Notes: generated by a model from the sequence alone, not told the origin. A stretch of DNA of 8,261 nt from Candidatus Omnitrophota bacterium (GCA_026387165.1 JAPLMG010000019.1:1-8261); one strand, 5' to 3'; shown: positions 1-5,997, numbered from the stretch's first letter. Numbers and translations are program-made.

Positions 1-501
1 GGCCGGATCAAGGGATGCGGTCGGTTCGTCAAGTAAAAGAAGATGCGGACGATTAAGCATTGCCTTCGCAAGGCTTACGCGTGTCTGTTCACCGGAAGAA
101 AGCGCGCCGCACTTTGTGTTTCTAAAAGACTCCAGGTCGAACTGCTTAAGAAGTTCGTCGATACGCTTCGGAACGTCCCTTACACCATAGAGACGACTGA
201 AGATATTCAGATTCTGATACACGGTCAAATTCCCCGGCAATGGAGTATATACTGCCGCGAAATTCGTCCGGCCAATAGCTTCCGAACGGTGCGAGGCAAT
301 ATCGAGATCTTCGATATTGATAGCGCCGGCGTCCGGTTCAAGGACACCCAGGATCATGTTGATCGTGGTCGTCTTTCCCGCGCCGTTCGGGCCGAGAAGC
401 CCGACGATCTCGTCTCGATTCACGTCGAAAGAAATACTGTCCACTGCGACCAGGTCGCCGTAAAGTTTGCATAATTCTGTAACCGCAAGCGTCTTTATCA
501 T
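1..501 (-). CDS. ABC transporter ATP-binding protein (ABC-2 type), C-terminus cut by window edge
   Basis: This is the nucleotide-binding subunit of an ABC transporter of the drug or polysaccharide exporter (ABC-2) type; it would hydrolyse ATP on the inner face of the membrane to power a separate permease. The 167 visible residues read M-I-K-T-L-A from the ATG at 501. They show Walker A GPNGAGKT at about 37-44, signature LSSGEQ at 134-139, Walker B LLLLDEP at 154-160 and the D-loop SLDP. The H-loop histidine and C-terminus lie beyond position 1. An in-frame TAA 24 bases upstream fixes the start region; no good Shine-Dalgarno is seen. The expected Q-loop glutamine is not obvious: the stretch at about 80-97 reads FAAVYTPLPGNLTV. 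It lies 21 bp downstream of the MFS gene on the same strand, so one transcript is likely. The permease partner is probably outside the window. The plus-strand reading frame over this region is an antisense shadow. Confidence 0.93.
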   Translation of the reverse strand, partial: MIKTLAVTELCKLYGDLVAVDSISFDVNRDEIVGLLGPNGAGKTTTINMILGVLEPDAGAINIEDLDIASHRSEAIGRTNFAAVYTPLPGNLTVYQNLNIFSRLYGVRDVPKRIDELLKQFDLESFRNTKCGALSSGEQTRVSLAKAMLNRPHLLLLDEPTASLDPA

Positions 502-522
502 AACTGTTTTTCGGGTGGTAAT

Positions 523-1695
523 TTAGTATTTAGATGTTCTTTTCACCATCATGAAAAATGGAATTGAGGCCAGTTGAGCTATAACTGAAAACGCTATTAG
601 CGCGGGGATTGATATATCATAAAGAATTCCCATGAGCGCGCTGCCGAGAAACCAAAATATACCATAACCCGCGTTAAATACCCCGTAAGCAGACCCTCTT
701 TTATTTATAGAAATCATATTGGCGATCGCGGCTCTCATTATGGATTCTTGCGCACCCATACCGATTCCCCACAATGCTATTCCTATAATGGCGGGATAAA
801 AACCTCCCAAAAATACCAGAGGGGCAAAGATCGAGGATATCAGCGCGGCAAAGATAAGAGTCAATACGCCTATGCGATCGAACAGGCGCCCGAATACAAG
901 CGCGGCTAGAGCGTCAACCCCCATCGCGATGGCGTAAAAAATAGGAATCCAGTTGTCCGAAGCGATAGAGACTTTTTTGAAATGATAAGCGATCAATGGA
1001 AAATCAACATACCCCGCGGCTATAAGAGCTATCGCGGCAAGGTATATCCAGAATACACGCGGGAAACCTTTGGTCTCTAATGGAACTGCCTCAGGTTCGA
1101 GATCGCGCGGCCTGGGATAAAGATGTCTGGCTACTAAAAGAACGCTTAGCGCTAAAATCGCCGGTATAAGCAATATACCAAAACTGGTCTTATAGCCGCC
1201 CTTAATATAAAGTACCGCAGCTACGATTAAAGGGCCAAGCATAGCCCCTATCTGATCCATAGCTTCGTGCAGACCGAAGCCCCATCCCCGACCTATCTCC
1301 TTGGTCGCGTGCGAAAGCATCGCGTCACGGCTTGGAGTGCGAATCGCCTTTCCTATCCGTTCTGAGATCATAAGCGCCGCGGCGATTTCCCACCTGCCCG
1401 CCAAAGCCAGGAGCGGCACGGCCAGAAGATTGACCGTATATCCAAAGATAGTTATCAGCCAGTATCTTCCCGTATTATCGCTGATATAACCGGATACAAG
1501 CCGAAGAGCATAACCGAGCAGTTCTCCGAATCCAGCGACAATTCCGACCACAGTTCCGCTCGCGCCCAATATAGCGAGATACTGCCCTGTGATACTGCGC
1601 GCCCCTTCATAAGTCATATCAGCAAGAAGGCTGACAGCGCCTAATAAAATTATAAATTTAAAAGCCGATTTTTTTGAGGTATCTTCGCGCGCCAT
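523..1695 (-). CDS. Major facilitator superfamily (MFS) transporter
   Basis: A 12-helix type secondary transporter of the inner membrane; the substrate cannot be told from the sequence. With the ATG at 1695 it has 390 residues, normal for the family. Alternating hydrophobic segments run throughout. Loop 2-3 carries an MFS motif A (GYISDNTGR, about 69-77), and a weaker copy, GRLFDRIG, sits at 269-276 in the second half. The segment SERIGKAIRTPSRDAM (about 111-126) is typical of a prokaryotic MFS subgroup often annotated only as MFS transporter. A GTG at 1731 would add 12 residues. I prefer the ATG because the only good -10 box (1746-1751) would place transcription start near 1739, leaving almost no leader before the GTG. 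Neither start has a clear Shine-Dalgarno, so the start is uncertain. The next gene downstream on the same strand is an ABC ATPase, 21 bp away. Confidence 0.93.
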   Translation of the reverse strand: MAREDTSKKSAFKFIILLGAVSLLADMTYEGARSITGQYLAILGASGTVVGIVAGFGELLGYALRLVSGYISDNTGRYWLITIFGYTVNLLAVPLLALAGRWEIAAALMISERIGKAIRTPSRDAMLSHATKEIGRGWGFGLHEAMDQIGAMLGPLIVAAVLYIKGGYKTSFGILLIPAILALSVLLVARHLYPRPRDLEPEAVPLETKGFPRVFWIYLAAIALIAAGYVDFPLIAYHFKKVSIASDNWIPIFYAIAMGVDALAALVFGRLFDRIGVLTLIFAALISSIFAPLVFLGGFYPAIIGIALWGIGMGAQESIMRAAIANMISINKRGSAYGVFNAGYGIFWFLGSALMGILYDISIPALIAFSVIAQLASIPFFMMVKRTSKY

Positions 1696-1745
1696 ATTAA
1701 ATTTATATATGGGGACTTTCCCATTTGACACACTTTCGAGTTATA

Positions 1746-1754
1746 ATTATAGCA
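1746..1754 (-). promoter_or_regulatory. Extended -10 promoter of the MFS gene
   Basis: Read on the minus strand this is TGCTATAAT, a perfect -10 box with the TG extension. No good -35 is present 16-18 bp upstream. Transcription would start near 1739 and run leftwards into the MFS and ABC genes. The same 11-mer TATGCTATAAT precedes the glycosyltransferase gene near 5094-5104. Confidence 0.6.
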
Positions 1755-1791
1755 TAGGCAGCGAGTTACAACACTGATTTTTGCTATGGAT

Positions 1792-1813
1792 AGGACTCAG
1801 TCCTGCTGCAGGA
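1792..1813. repeat. Two overlapping short palindromes upstream of the MFS promoter
   Basis: AGGACT-C-AGTCCT (1792-1804) and TCCTGC-T-GCAGGA (1801-1813) share the TCCT arm. Each is a perfect inverted repeat around one central base. They lie about 40-65 bp upstream of the MFS -10 box, where an activator or repressor site could sit, but no regulator is known from the sequence. Confidence 0.5.
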
Positions 1814-1824
1814 ACTACCAAAAG

Positions 1825-1855
1825 AAAAAACCTACTGATAAACAGTAGGCTTTTT
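1825..1855. terminator. Bidirectional terminator-like hairpin with ATAAA loop
   Basis: The stem CCTACTG (1831-1837) pairs with CAGTAGG (1843-1849) around the loop ATAAA. Six A residues precede it and a CTTTTT run follows, so it could act as an intrinsic terminator in both directions. It lies between divergent genes and has no obvious gene to terminate. Confidence 0.6.
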
Positions 1856-1879
1856 CCTGTAGCGGCTCGCCCAACACGA

Positions 1880-1910
1880 AAAACGCCTACCGATAAACGA
1901 TAGACGTTTT
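1880..1910 (-). terminator. Second ATAAA-loop hairpin, better paired on the minus strand
   Basis: Arm AAAACGCCTACCG (1880-1892) faces CGATAGACGTTTT (1898-1910). On the plus strand two positions are C-A mismatches. On the minus strand these become G-U wobbles, giving a continuous 13-bp stem ending in a T-run. The tip GATAAAC is the same as in the hairpin at 1831-1849. No minus-strand gene lies just upstream, so its role as a terminator is uncertain. Confidence 0.45.
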
Positions 1911-1953
1911 CACAATTGGCTCCCCATAGTGGACGAACTCTCGGGAGTATTCA

Positions 1954-2013
1954 CAGACGTCCTATTTCGGTACACCCTACCAGGTGATAGGGTGTACCTT
2001 TTTAGGACATCTG
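1954..2013 (+). terminator. 60-nt imperfect palindrome ending in a T-run: terminator, attenuator or IS-end remnant
   Basis: The inner stem GGTACACCCTA (1969-1979) pairs perfectly with TAGGGTGTACC (1988-1998) around an 8-nt loop, followed by five T. An outer pair, CAGACGTCCTA (1954-1964) and TAGGACATCTG (2003-2013), matches with one C-A mismatch. The inner part is a textbook intrinsic terminator on the plus strand, but no plus-strand gene precedes it. The two-layer symmetry could instead be two insertion-sequence ends head to head. It sits just upstream of the kinase promoter. Confidence 0.5.
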
Positions 2014-2026
2014 CATTTCGTCGCGC

Positions 2027-2055
2027 TTGACAGACCCTGCACTCTGTGGTAGTTT
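2027..2055 (+). promoter_or_regulatory. Probable sigma-70 promoter of the kinase-regulator operon
   Basis: A perfect -35 TTGACA (2027-2032) is followed after 17 bp by TAGTTT (2050-2055), a weak -10. Transcription would start near 2062, which is very close to the ribosome binding site at 2060-2066, so the real -10 may differ. Confidence 0.45.
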
Positions 2056-2075
2056 GCTTGGGAGGATGGTATAGA

Positions 2076-3080
2076 ATGCCCCCGAGAGCGAAAGCAAAAA
2101 AGGTGCCCGGTATGGCGAAAGAAACCCGCAAAGAATTAAAACTCCTCTTTCAGGAATTGAACGAGAACCCGTACAAAGAGCTCAACCTCGCTTTCTTCCT
2201 CATCAGTATCATCCCGATCCTCGCGCTCGCCTATATCCTCTTTGACAAGATCTTCATCGGCAATAAGGTCCTGGATGATATTGCTCCCGTCCTCTTCTTC
2301 GCCGGCTTTATCGTCCTCCTCGGCTATACCATCGGCTATAGAGTCACCAAGAACGTCATCCATAAGACACTGGCCTACGCGGTGAAAGCAAAACGCGCCG
2401 ACGAGCTGAAATCTTCTTTCGCGATGGCGCTCGTCCATGACCTCAAGAGCCCCCTGGCGGTATTGAAGGCGAATCTATCGAACCTGCGCACGGCCTTCCT
2501 TGGCAAGCTTACAAAAGAAGAGGAAGAGGGGATCAGTGTCTGCCGGGAGGTTGCGGACCGAATGAACGCGATCATCATCGAGATCATCGATACATATATG
2601 ATCGAAGCGAGGATCGCGGAATTGAAGCAGAGCGTGTTCGACCTGAAAGATCTTATCCACGAACAGTGCCGCGAGCTTGAGGCCGTCGCAGCGGAGAAAC
2701 GGATCACCTTCATTGCCGATCTCTGCAAGGGGCCCCTCCTTCTCGACGCCGATAAGGAGAAGATCATCCGTGTACTTAATAACCTCCTCGGCAATTCCGT
2801 AAAGTACGCCCCGGACGGCAGCCGGGTTGTCCTTCGGGCCTATCCGGTCGACACCTTTGCGCGCATCGAGGTCCTGAATACCGGCACCCCGATCCCCGCG
2901 GAGCGCCTCGAGAAGATCTTCGACAAGTTTGAACGGATCGATAGAACGGTCGAGGGACAGGGGCTCGGCCTCTCGATCGCGAAGGATATCATCGAGCTCC
3001 ACCAGGGAAAGATCTGGGCGACGAGCAACGCCGGTGAACCGAACTGTTTTACGGTCCTCCTGCCACTTAAGAAAGGGTAG
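2076..3080 (+). CDS. Membrane sensor histidine kinase
   Basis: A 334-residue two-component kinase expected to autophosphorylate on His and pass the phosphate to the receiver protein encoded next. Two membrane helices lie at about 37-57 and 69-88, with only about ten residues between them, so there is no large external sensor domain, and no clear HAMP follows. The HisKA domain carries HDLKSPL with the phospho-acceptor at H121. The ATPase domain shows the N-box (NNLLGNSVKYAP, about 235-246), a G1-like NTGTPIP (268-274, with N in place of the usual D, a common variant), the F-box FDKFERID (282-289) and G2 GQGLGLS (294-300). The ATG at 2076 is chosen because GGGAGGA ends 9 nt upstream; a GTG at 2046 lies ahead of this site. 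The first ~20 residues are basic and unlike a typical kinase start. GC content is higher than in most neighbouring genes. The signal sensed is unknown. Confidence 0.93.
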   Translation: MPPRAKAKKVPGMAKETRKELKLLFQELNENPYKELNLAFFLISIIPILALAYILFDKIFIGNKVLDDIAPVLFFAGFIVLLGYTIGYRVTKNVIHKTLAYAVKAKRADELKSSFAMALVHDLKSPLAVLKANLSNLRTAFLGKLTKEEEEGISVCREVADRMNAIIIEIIDTYMIEARIAELKQSVFDLKDLIHEQCRELEAVAAEKRITFIADLCKGPLLLDADKEKIIRVLNNLLGNSVKYAPDGSRVVLRAYPVDTFARIEVLNTGTPIPAERLEKIFDKFERIDRTVEGQGLGLSIAKDIIELHQGKIWATSNAGEPNCFTVLLPLKKG

Positions 3081-3087
3081 TTCCTCC

Positions 3088-3462
3088 ATGGAGAATTCGA
3101 AGAAGGTGATCCTTGTGATCGACGATGACCAGAAGTTCGTCTTCGCGCTGACGACCTTTCTGATAAGGAGCGGGTATCGGGTGCTGACCGCGTACGACGC
3201 GACCTACGGGATGTCCCTGGCCTGCAAGGAGGAGCTTTCGCTCGTTGTCCTCGACATCAACCTTCCCGCCGGCGGCGGCCTCTTCGTCCTCGAAAATCTC
3301 CGGAAGATGCCCAAGACGACCTGCCTGCCGGTCATCATCTCGACGGCCAATGTTACGCCGGGGATCGAAGAGAAGATCCGCGCGATGGGCGTAAACGAGG
3401 TCCTGTTCAAACCCTACGACCTCGAAACGCTCCTCGAAAAGATCAGGGCCTCCCTGCCATAA
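3088..3462 (+). CDS. Single-domain (CheY-like) response regulator
   Basis: A 124-residue receiver domain and nothing else. It has the acidic cluster DDD at 12-14, the phospho-acceptor D56 in VVLDINLP, the T86-A87 switch pair and K108 in the FKP motif, so all canonical receiver residues are present. It starts 7 bp after the kinase stop codon and is surely co-transcribed; AAAGGG at 3072-3077, inside the kinase end, can serve as a ribosome site. With no output domain, it must act by protein contact or as a phosphorelay intermediate; the partner is not in the window. The open frame extends upstream to 2929, but that part overlaps the kinase and is not receiver-like, so the ATG at 3088 is chosen. 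It is GC-rich like the kinase. Confidence 0.94.
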   Translation: MENSKKVILVIDDDQKFVFALTTFLIRSGYRVLTAYDATYGMSLACKEELSLVVLDINLPAGGGLFVLENLRKMPKTTCLPVIISTANVTPGIEEKIRAMGVNEVLFKPYDLETLLEKIRASLP

Positions 3463-3521
3463 CGATCCGGCTCTCTCCGCCACAAAAAAGCATCTCACCC
3501 AATGAACGGTTGAGAACGAAC

Positions 3522-3542
3522 CCCGCACCACAAAGGTGCGGG
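3522..3542. repeat. Perfect 8-bp GC-rich hairpin downstream of the regulator gene
   Basis: CCCGCACC (3522-3529) pairs with GGTGCGGG (3535-3542) around the loop ACAAA. No T-run follows on either strand, so it is a poor intrinsic terminator. It could stabilise the 3' end of the kinase-regulator transcript, or belong to the dispersed repeat that follows. Confidence 0.5.
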
Positions 3543-3572
3543 ATAAACTCCGTGAGCGAAGCCTCTCGACCT

Positions 3573-3642
3573 GGCTCGGGACTTCGTCCTGAACTTTTGT
3601 CGAAGGGTCGAACGGCTCGGGACGACACTGAGCCTGTCGAAG
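3573..3642. repeat. REP-like intergenic repeat cluster
   Basis: GGCTCGGGAC occurs at 3573-3582 and 3614-3623, and TGTCGAAG at 3599-3606 and 3635-3642. The arms CTTCG and CGAAG give several small inverted repeats. The style (GACAGGCTCAGT read on the minus strand) resembles dispersed intergenic repeats found in many environmental genomes. I see no gene in 3463-3663. Confidence 0.5.
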
Positions 3643-3663
3643 TAAGGAGTTTTTCAACAGTCT

Positions 3664-4977
3664 CTAAATAGGACGTCTACTATTTTCCAGCGACCAGGCC
3701 GCCGTAAACTGCCTCAAGAATGGATGCATCTCTTTCCAATTATTAATAGGGTGGGTTAAAGTTTTTCGCCCGGCATAGTACTCTATAAAGAGAGCATCGT
3801 CCATGGTAACTATGATCGCGTTAGGCTCGGTCTTATCTTTAACAAATAGGGCAAATTTTTTTTCCCCATTATAACTGTGCCTGAATTTAAGGCTCGGGTA
3901 CATAGAAATGAACATGCTTGAGACCAGATATACTACGATGATGGCGGCAACTGCCTTATCTTTGGAATAGAGCTTTGCCAGGGCGTATGAAGCTAAAATA
4001 TGGACCGGCAATATCACAATATCTAAAAACCTAGGCGCGTACATATCAAGATTCCCGAAATATAATATAAGCAAAAACCATGAAAAAGATAACAGGACAG
4101 GGAAAATTTTTTCTTTCATAAGAAGCTGCATGGCCCCTAGCGCCGCAAAAAGAAAAAGCAGAGATGAGACGCTCTTATATAGATCGCCAAAGGCGAGCCG
4201 CAAATACGGAGACGAGATACCCATGAATGAGATCGTCGTGTCATCATGAATAAGCAGTTCGCGATAAATTGCCGGCTTCAAATAGGATAAGTATAGGAAA
4301 AGAAAGGTGAGCGCAAAAGGTAAGAGAAGAGCGCATAGGTATTTCAGCCGTAATCTTCCATCCGGCAGCCTGATCCCCGGAGGTTTCAAGCAAATCTGCG
4401 GGTCAAGATACAGCAAAAAATATAAAGGGGCCGCGATAATGATCGATTCTCTTACGGAAACGGCAAAGCCGAGCACAAAGCTTGAAACGGATAAGAGCAA
4501 AATATTATTCTTTCTTAAACTTCGGCGCAGCAGATATAGCGCCGTCAAAAAAAAGAAGATGCTCATTCCATGTTCTTTACCATAGGTATTGGGAGAAAAG
4601 TAGAAAGGCGTTACGGAAAGAAGCAGGGCACCGAACAATGCCTGCACCCGGTTGCCGAAATATTCATAAATAAATAAAAAAAACGCTGCGATGGATAGCG
4701 CGTGGAATAGAACGCTTGAAAACCTCGTGGCGAAATCGGCGTTTTGCCCTAATTTGTAGAATGGAAAATAGAGAATGCTGTTGATTAATACGCATCCGTA
4801 TCTTCCCCTAACCGCGGGCTGAAGGCGGCCATTGGCGTAGGTATTTTCAACGGCCTTAGCCAGTATTACGGCATCTTGATGGAAAAGGCCTTCATTGATC
4901 AGCAGAAAACCCATCGCTAAATTCACGACGAAAAGCGATAATACAACCAGCTTGGTCCTGCCGAAAATTTTTAGCAT
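3664..4977 (-). CDS. Membrane glycosyltransferase, PMT/GT39-like (possibly 3'-truncated)
   Basis: A 437-residue polytopic protein resembling the dolichyl-phosphate-mannose mannosyltransferase (PMT_2/GT39, GT-C fold) family. These use lipid-linked sugars at the outer face of the membrane to glycosylate proteins or lipids. The first helix (about 10-28) is followed by a loop with HQD (D35), the place of the family's catalytic acid. A second conserved-looking loop has TYGKEHG (131-137). Many hydrophobic helices follow up to about residue 360, then a short soluble tail. That tail stops abruptly at S-L-E-N-S-R-R-P-I; relatives, as I remember them, usually continue for tens of residues. The last codons coincide with a 13-bp sequence also found at 1955-1967, so the 3' end may have been lost to an insertion. 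The start is the ATG at 4977; no strong Shine-Dalgarno is seen. Sugar and acceptor are unknown. Confidence 0.82.
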   Translation of the reverse strand: MLKIFGRTKLVVLSLFVVNLAMGFLLINEGLFHQDAVILAKAVENTYANGRLQPAVRGRYGCVLINSILYFPFYKLGQNADFATRFSSVLFHALSIAAFFLFIYEYFGNRVQALFGALLLSVTPFYFSPNTYGKEHGMSIFFFLTALYLLRRSLRKNNILLLSVSSFVLGFAVSVRESIIIAAPLYFLLYLDPQICLKPPGIRLPDGRLRLKYLCALLLPFALTFLFLYLSYLKPAIYRELLIHDDTTISFMGISSPYLRLAFGDLYKSVSSLLFLFAALGAMQLLMKEKIFPVLLSFSWFLLILYFGNLDMYAPRFLDIVILPVHILASYALAKLYSKDKAVAAIIVVYLVSSMFISMYPSLKFRHSYNGEKKFALFVKDKTEPNAIIVTMDDALFIEYYAGRKTLTHPINNWKEMHPFLRQFTAAWSLENSRRPI

Positions 4978-5093
4978 GCGATCTTCATTTTTACAGACGC
5001 CTTATTCTTGTGCGCCATACTCGCAGGGTGTCACTTTCTGGAACGTCTGCCATTCCCTCCAATTTATATTTGAGGATACCCCGCAACGTCGTG

Positions 5094-5102
5094 ATTATAG
5101 CA
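5094..5102 (-). promoter_or_regulatory. Extended -10 promoter of the glycosyltransferase gene
   Basis: On the minus strand this reads TGCTATAAT, a perfect -10 with the TG extension, without a clear -35. It would give a leader of about 110 nt before the ATG at 4977. The same 11-mer TATGCTATAAT precedes the MFS gene. Confidence 0.5.
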
Positions 5103-5179
5103 TAAAACCATTCCTCCGGACTTACTATTTATATCACGGTAACGCCTGAATGCGAAAAGACTATCTTAGGTAGAGCTCA

Positions 5180-5231
5180 ATAAACTCTAACCGGTCAGAA
5201 CAAGAGCTTTTTAACCTGGTTAGAGCGCCCT
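5180..5231 (+). repeat. Direct repeat copy 1, palindromic TCTAACC/GGTTAGA unit
   Basis: This unit carries the half-sites TCTAACC (5186-5192), GGTCAGA (5193-5199), TTAACC (5211-5216) and GGTTAGA (5218-5224), and ends GAGCGCCCT. CTCTAACC (5185-5192) and GGTTAGAG (5218-5225) can form an 8-bp stem with further pairing inside. A near copy in the same orientation lies 713 bp downstream at 5893-5945. Another partial arm, GGTAGAG, sits at 5169-5175. Confidence 0.75.
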
Positions 5232-5257
5232 ATCGCCGGCCCAGTCGGAAATATAAT

Positions 5258-5286
5258 TTGATTATTTGGGGCCGCGATGATACTAT
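5258..5286 (+). promoter_or_regulatory. Probable promoter of the secreted-protein gene
   Basis: TTGATT (5258-5263) and TACTAT (5281-5286) are spaced 17 bp apart, and the -10 has a TG extension (TGATACTAT). Each box matches the sigma-70 consensus at 4 of 6 positions. The leader to the ATG at 5306 would be about 13 nt and contains AAGG. Confidence 0.45.
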
Positions 5287-5305
5287 GAAGACGGGGTAAG
5301 GTTAA

Positions 5306-5896
5306 ATGAATCGGAATAAATTGTGGTTTATTTTGGTCTGCGCGGTCGCGGTAAATCTTATTTTTCCGAAGGAGGGACATATGGGCCAGGTACATAACAA
5401 CGAGCTTTCCCTGGAAGATATCACCAGAGAATCGAATCTGGTCGTCATGGCTGTAAAGATCGATGAATCCGATGTCGCAATCACAAAACCCGAAAAGACC
5501 GTTTTAAAACAGAATGACTTTAAGATCCTGGAAGTTATATACAATCCTGTGCAGGGGCAGAATATCGCCAAAAATGACGTAATAGCGGTCTTTGAGAATA
5601 TCTGGTCAAAGATCGCCGAAGAGAGGGACCGGGAGTATCTGATGGAAAATCCGGGGAAAAGCCCCATTCGCAATATATATCCCGCGTCAATTGCCCTGGA
5701 AAAGATGGAAATAAATAAGCCCTGCATCCTCTTCCTCAGCTCCACCGGGCGACAAAGCTTTCCGGTCAAAGACGCCAAGTGGTTTGGCTATGGCGAAACT
5801 CCGGATAAGATGAACGAACTGAAGAAGATCGTTAAGACTAAGCTCAAAGATGTCAGCTATGCCGTAGGAACCATCATTGATGCAGAGGGCTCATAA
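5306..5896 (+). CDS. Small secreted protein of unknown function
   Basis: A 196-residue protein with an N-terminal Lys/Arg region and hydrophobic core (residues 5-20), likely a Sec signal peptide; there is no good lipobox. The mature part begins with LSLEDITRESNLVVMAV (34-50), followed by beta-rich segments such as FKILEVIYNPVQG (72-84) and a late hydrophobic strand PCILFLSS (139-146). This layout resembles small exported proteins in which a 'residue-L-V-V-G' strand opens a compact beta domain of unknown role; that is only a resemblance. The ATG at 5306 has a weak ribosome site (AAGG at 5298-5301). The gene is bracketed by two direct copies of a palindromic repeat, and its stop codon lies inside the right copy. 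It has its own putative promoter and no operon partner. I do not recognise a family. Confidence 0.72.
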   Translation: MNRNKLWFILVCAVAVNLIFPKEGHMGQVHNNELSLEDITRESNLVVMAVKIDESDVAITKPEKTVLKQNDFKILEVIYNPVQGQNIAKNDVIAVFENIWSKIAEERDREYLMENPGKSPIRNIYPASIALEKMEINKPCILFLSSTGRQSFPVKDAKWFGYGETPDKMNELKKIVKTKLKDVSYAVGTIIDAEGS

Positions 5897-5945
5897 AATC
5901 TAACCAGGTTAGAATGGGGGCTTCTTAACCTGGTTAGAGCGTCCT
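5893..5945 (+). repeat. Direct repeat copy 2, palindromic TCTAACC/GGTTAGA unit
   Basis: Near copy of 5180-5231 (about nine differences, one of them an extra A). TCTAACCAGGTTA (5899-5911) and TAACCTGGTTAGA (5926-5938) form a perfect 13-bp stem around a 14-nt loop. It can also fold as two small palindromes, TCTAACC-A-GGTTAGA and TAACC-T-GGTTA. The left edge ATAAA holds the TAA stop of the preceding gene. There is no T-run, so it is not an obvious intrinsic terminator. Confidence 0.75.
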
Positions 5946-5952
5946 GATCCAA

Positions 5953-5986
5953 GGGACAGTTCTGGGATTGCCGCGAGAACCGTCCC
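5953..5986. repeat. REP-like palindrome GGGACAGTTCT / AGAACCGTCCC
   Basis: Arms at 5953-5963 and 5976-5986 are complementary with one A-C mismatch, around a 12-nt loop. GGGACNGTTCT-type palindromes are common dispersed intergenic repeats in several bacterial groups and are often linked to RAYT-type transposases. It ends 11 bp before the next start codon. Confidence 0.55.
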
Positions 5987-5997
5987 CGAAACCTAAT

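Noticed and set aside
43..474. Plus-strand open frame of 143 codons
   Set aside because: It is antisense to the ABC ATPase, whose Walker A, signature and Walker B motifs read cleanly on the minus strand.
1915..1960. tRNA remnant suggested by GGCTCCCC, also at 7917-7924
   Set aside because: The expected T-arm GTTCGA pattern and cloverleaf stems are not present on either strand.
2046..2075. GTG start for the histidine kinase
   Set aside because: It lies upstream of the strong Shine-Dalgarno at 2060-2066, which is well spaced from the ATG at 2076.
2475..3089. Minus-strand open frame of 204 codons
   Set aside because: It lies opposite the histidine kinase, which has all its catalytic motifs; the shadow arises from high GC.
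3067..3657. Minus-strand open frame of 196 codons
   Set aside because: It is antisense to the receiver gene and repeats, with no recognisable domain.
5898..5940. Integron attC site (ATCTAAC ... GTTAGAG)
   Set aside because: The outer boxes resemble the attC R-boxes, but the last base is not a pyrimidine, the hairpin of copy 2 has no extrahelical bases, and no integrase is seen. The repeat is kept only as a palindromic direct repeat.
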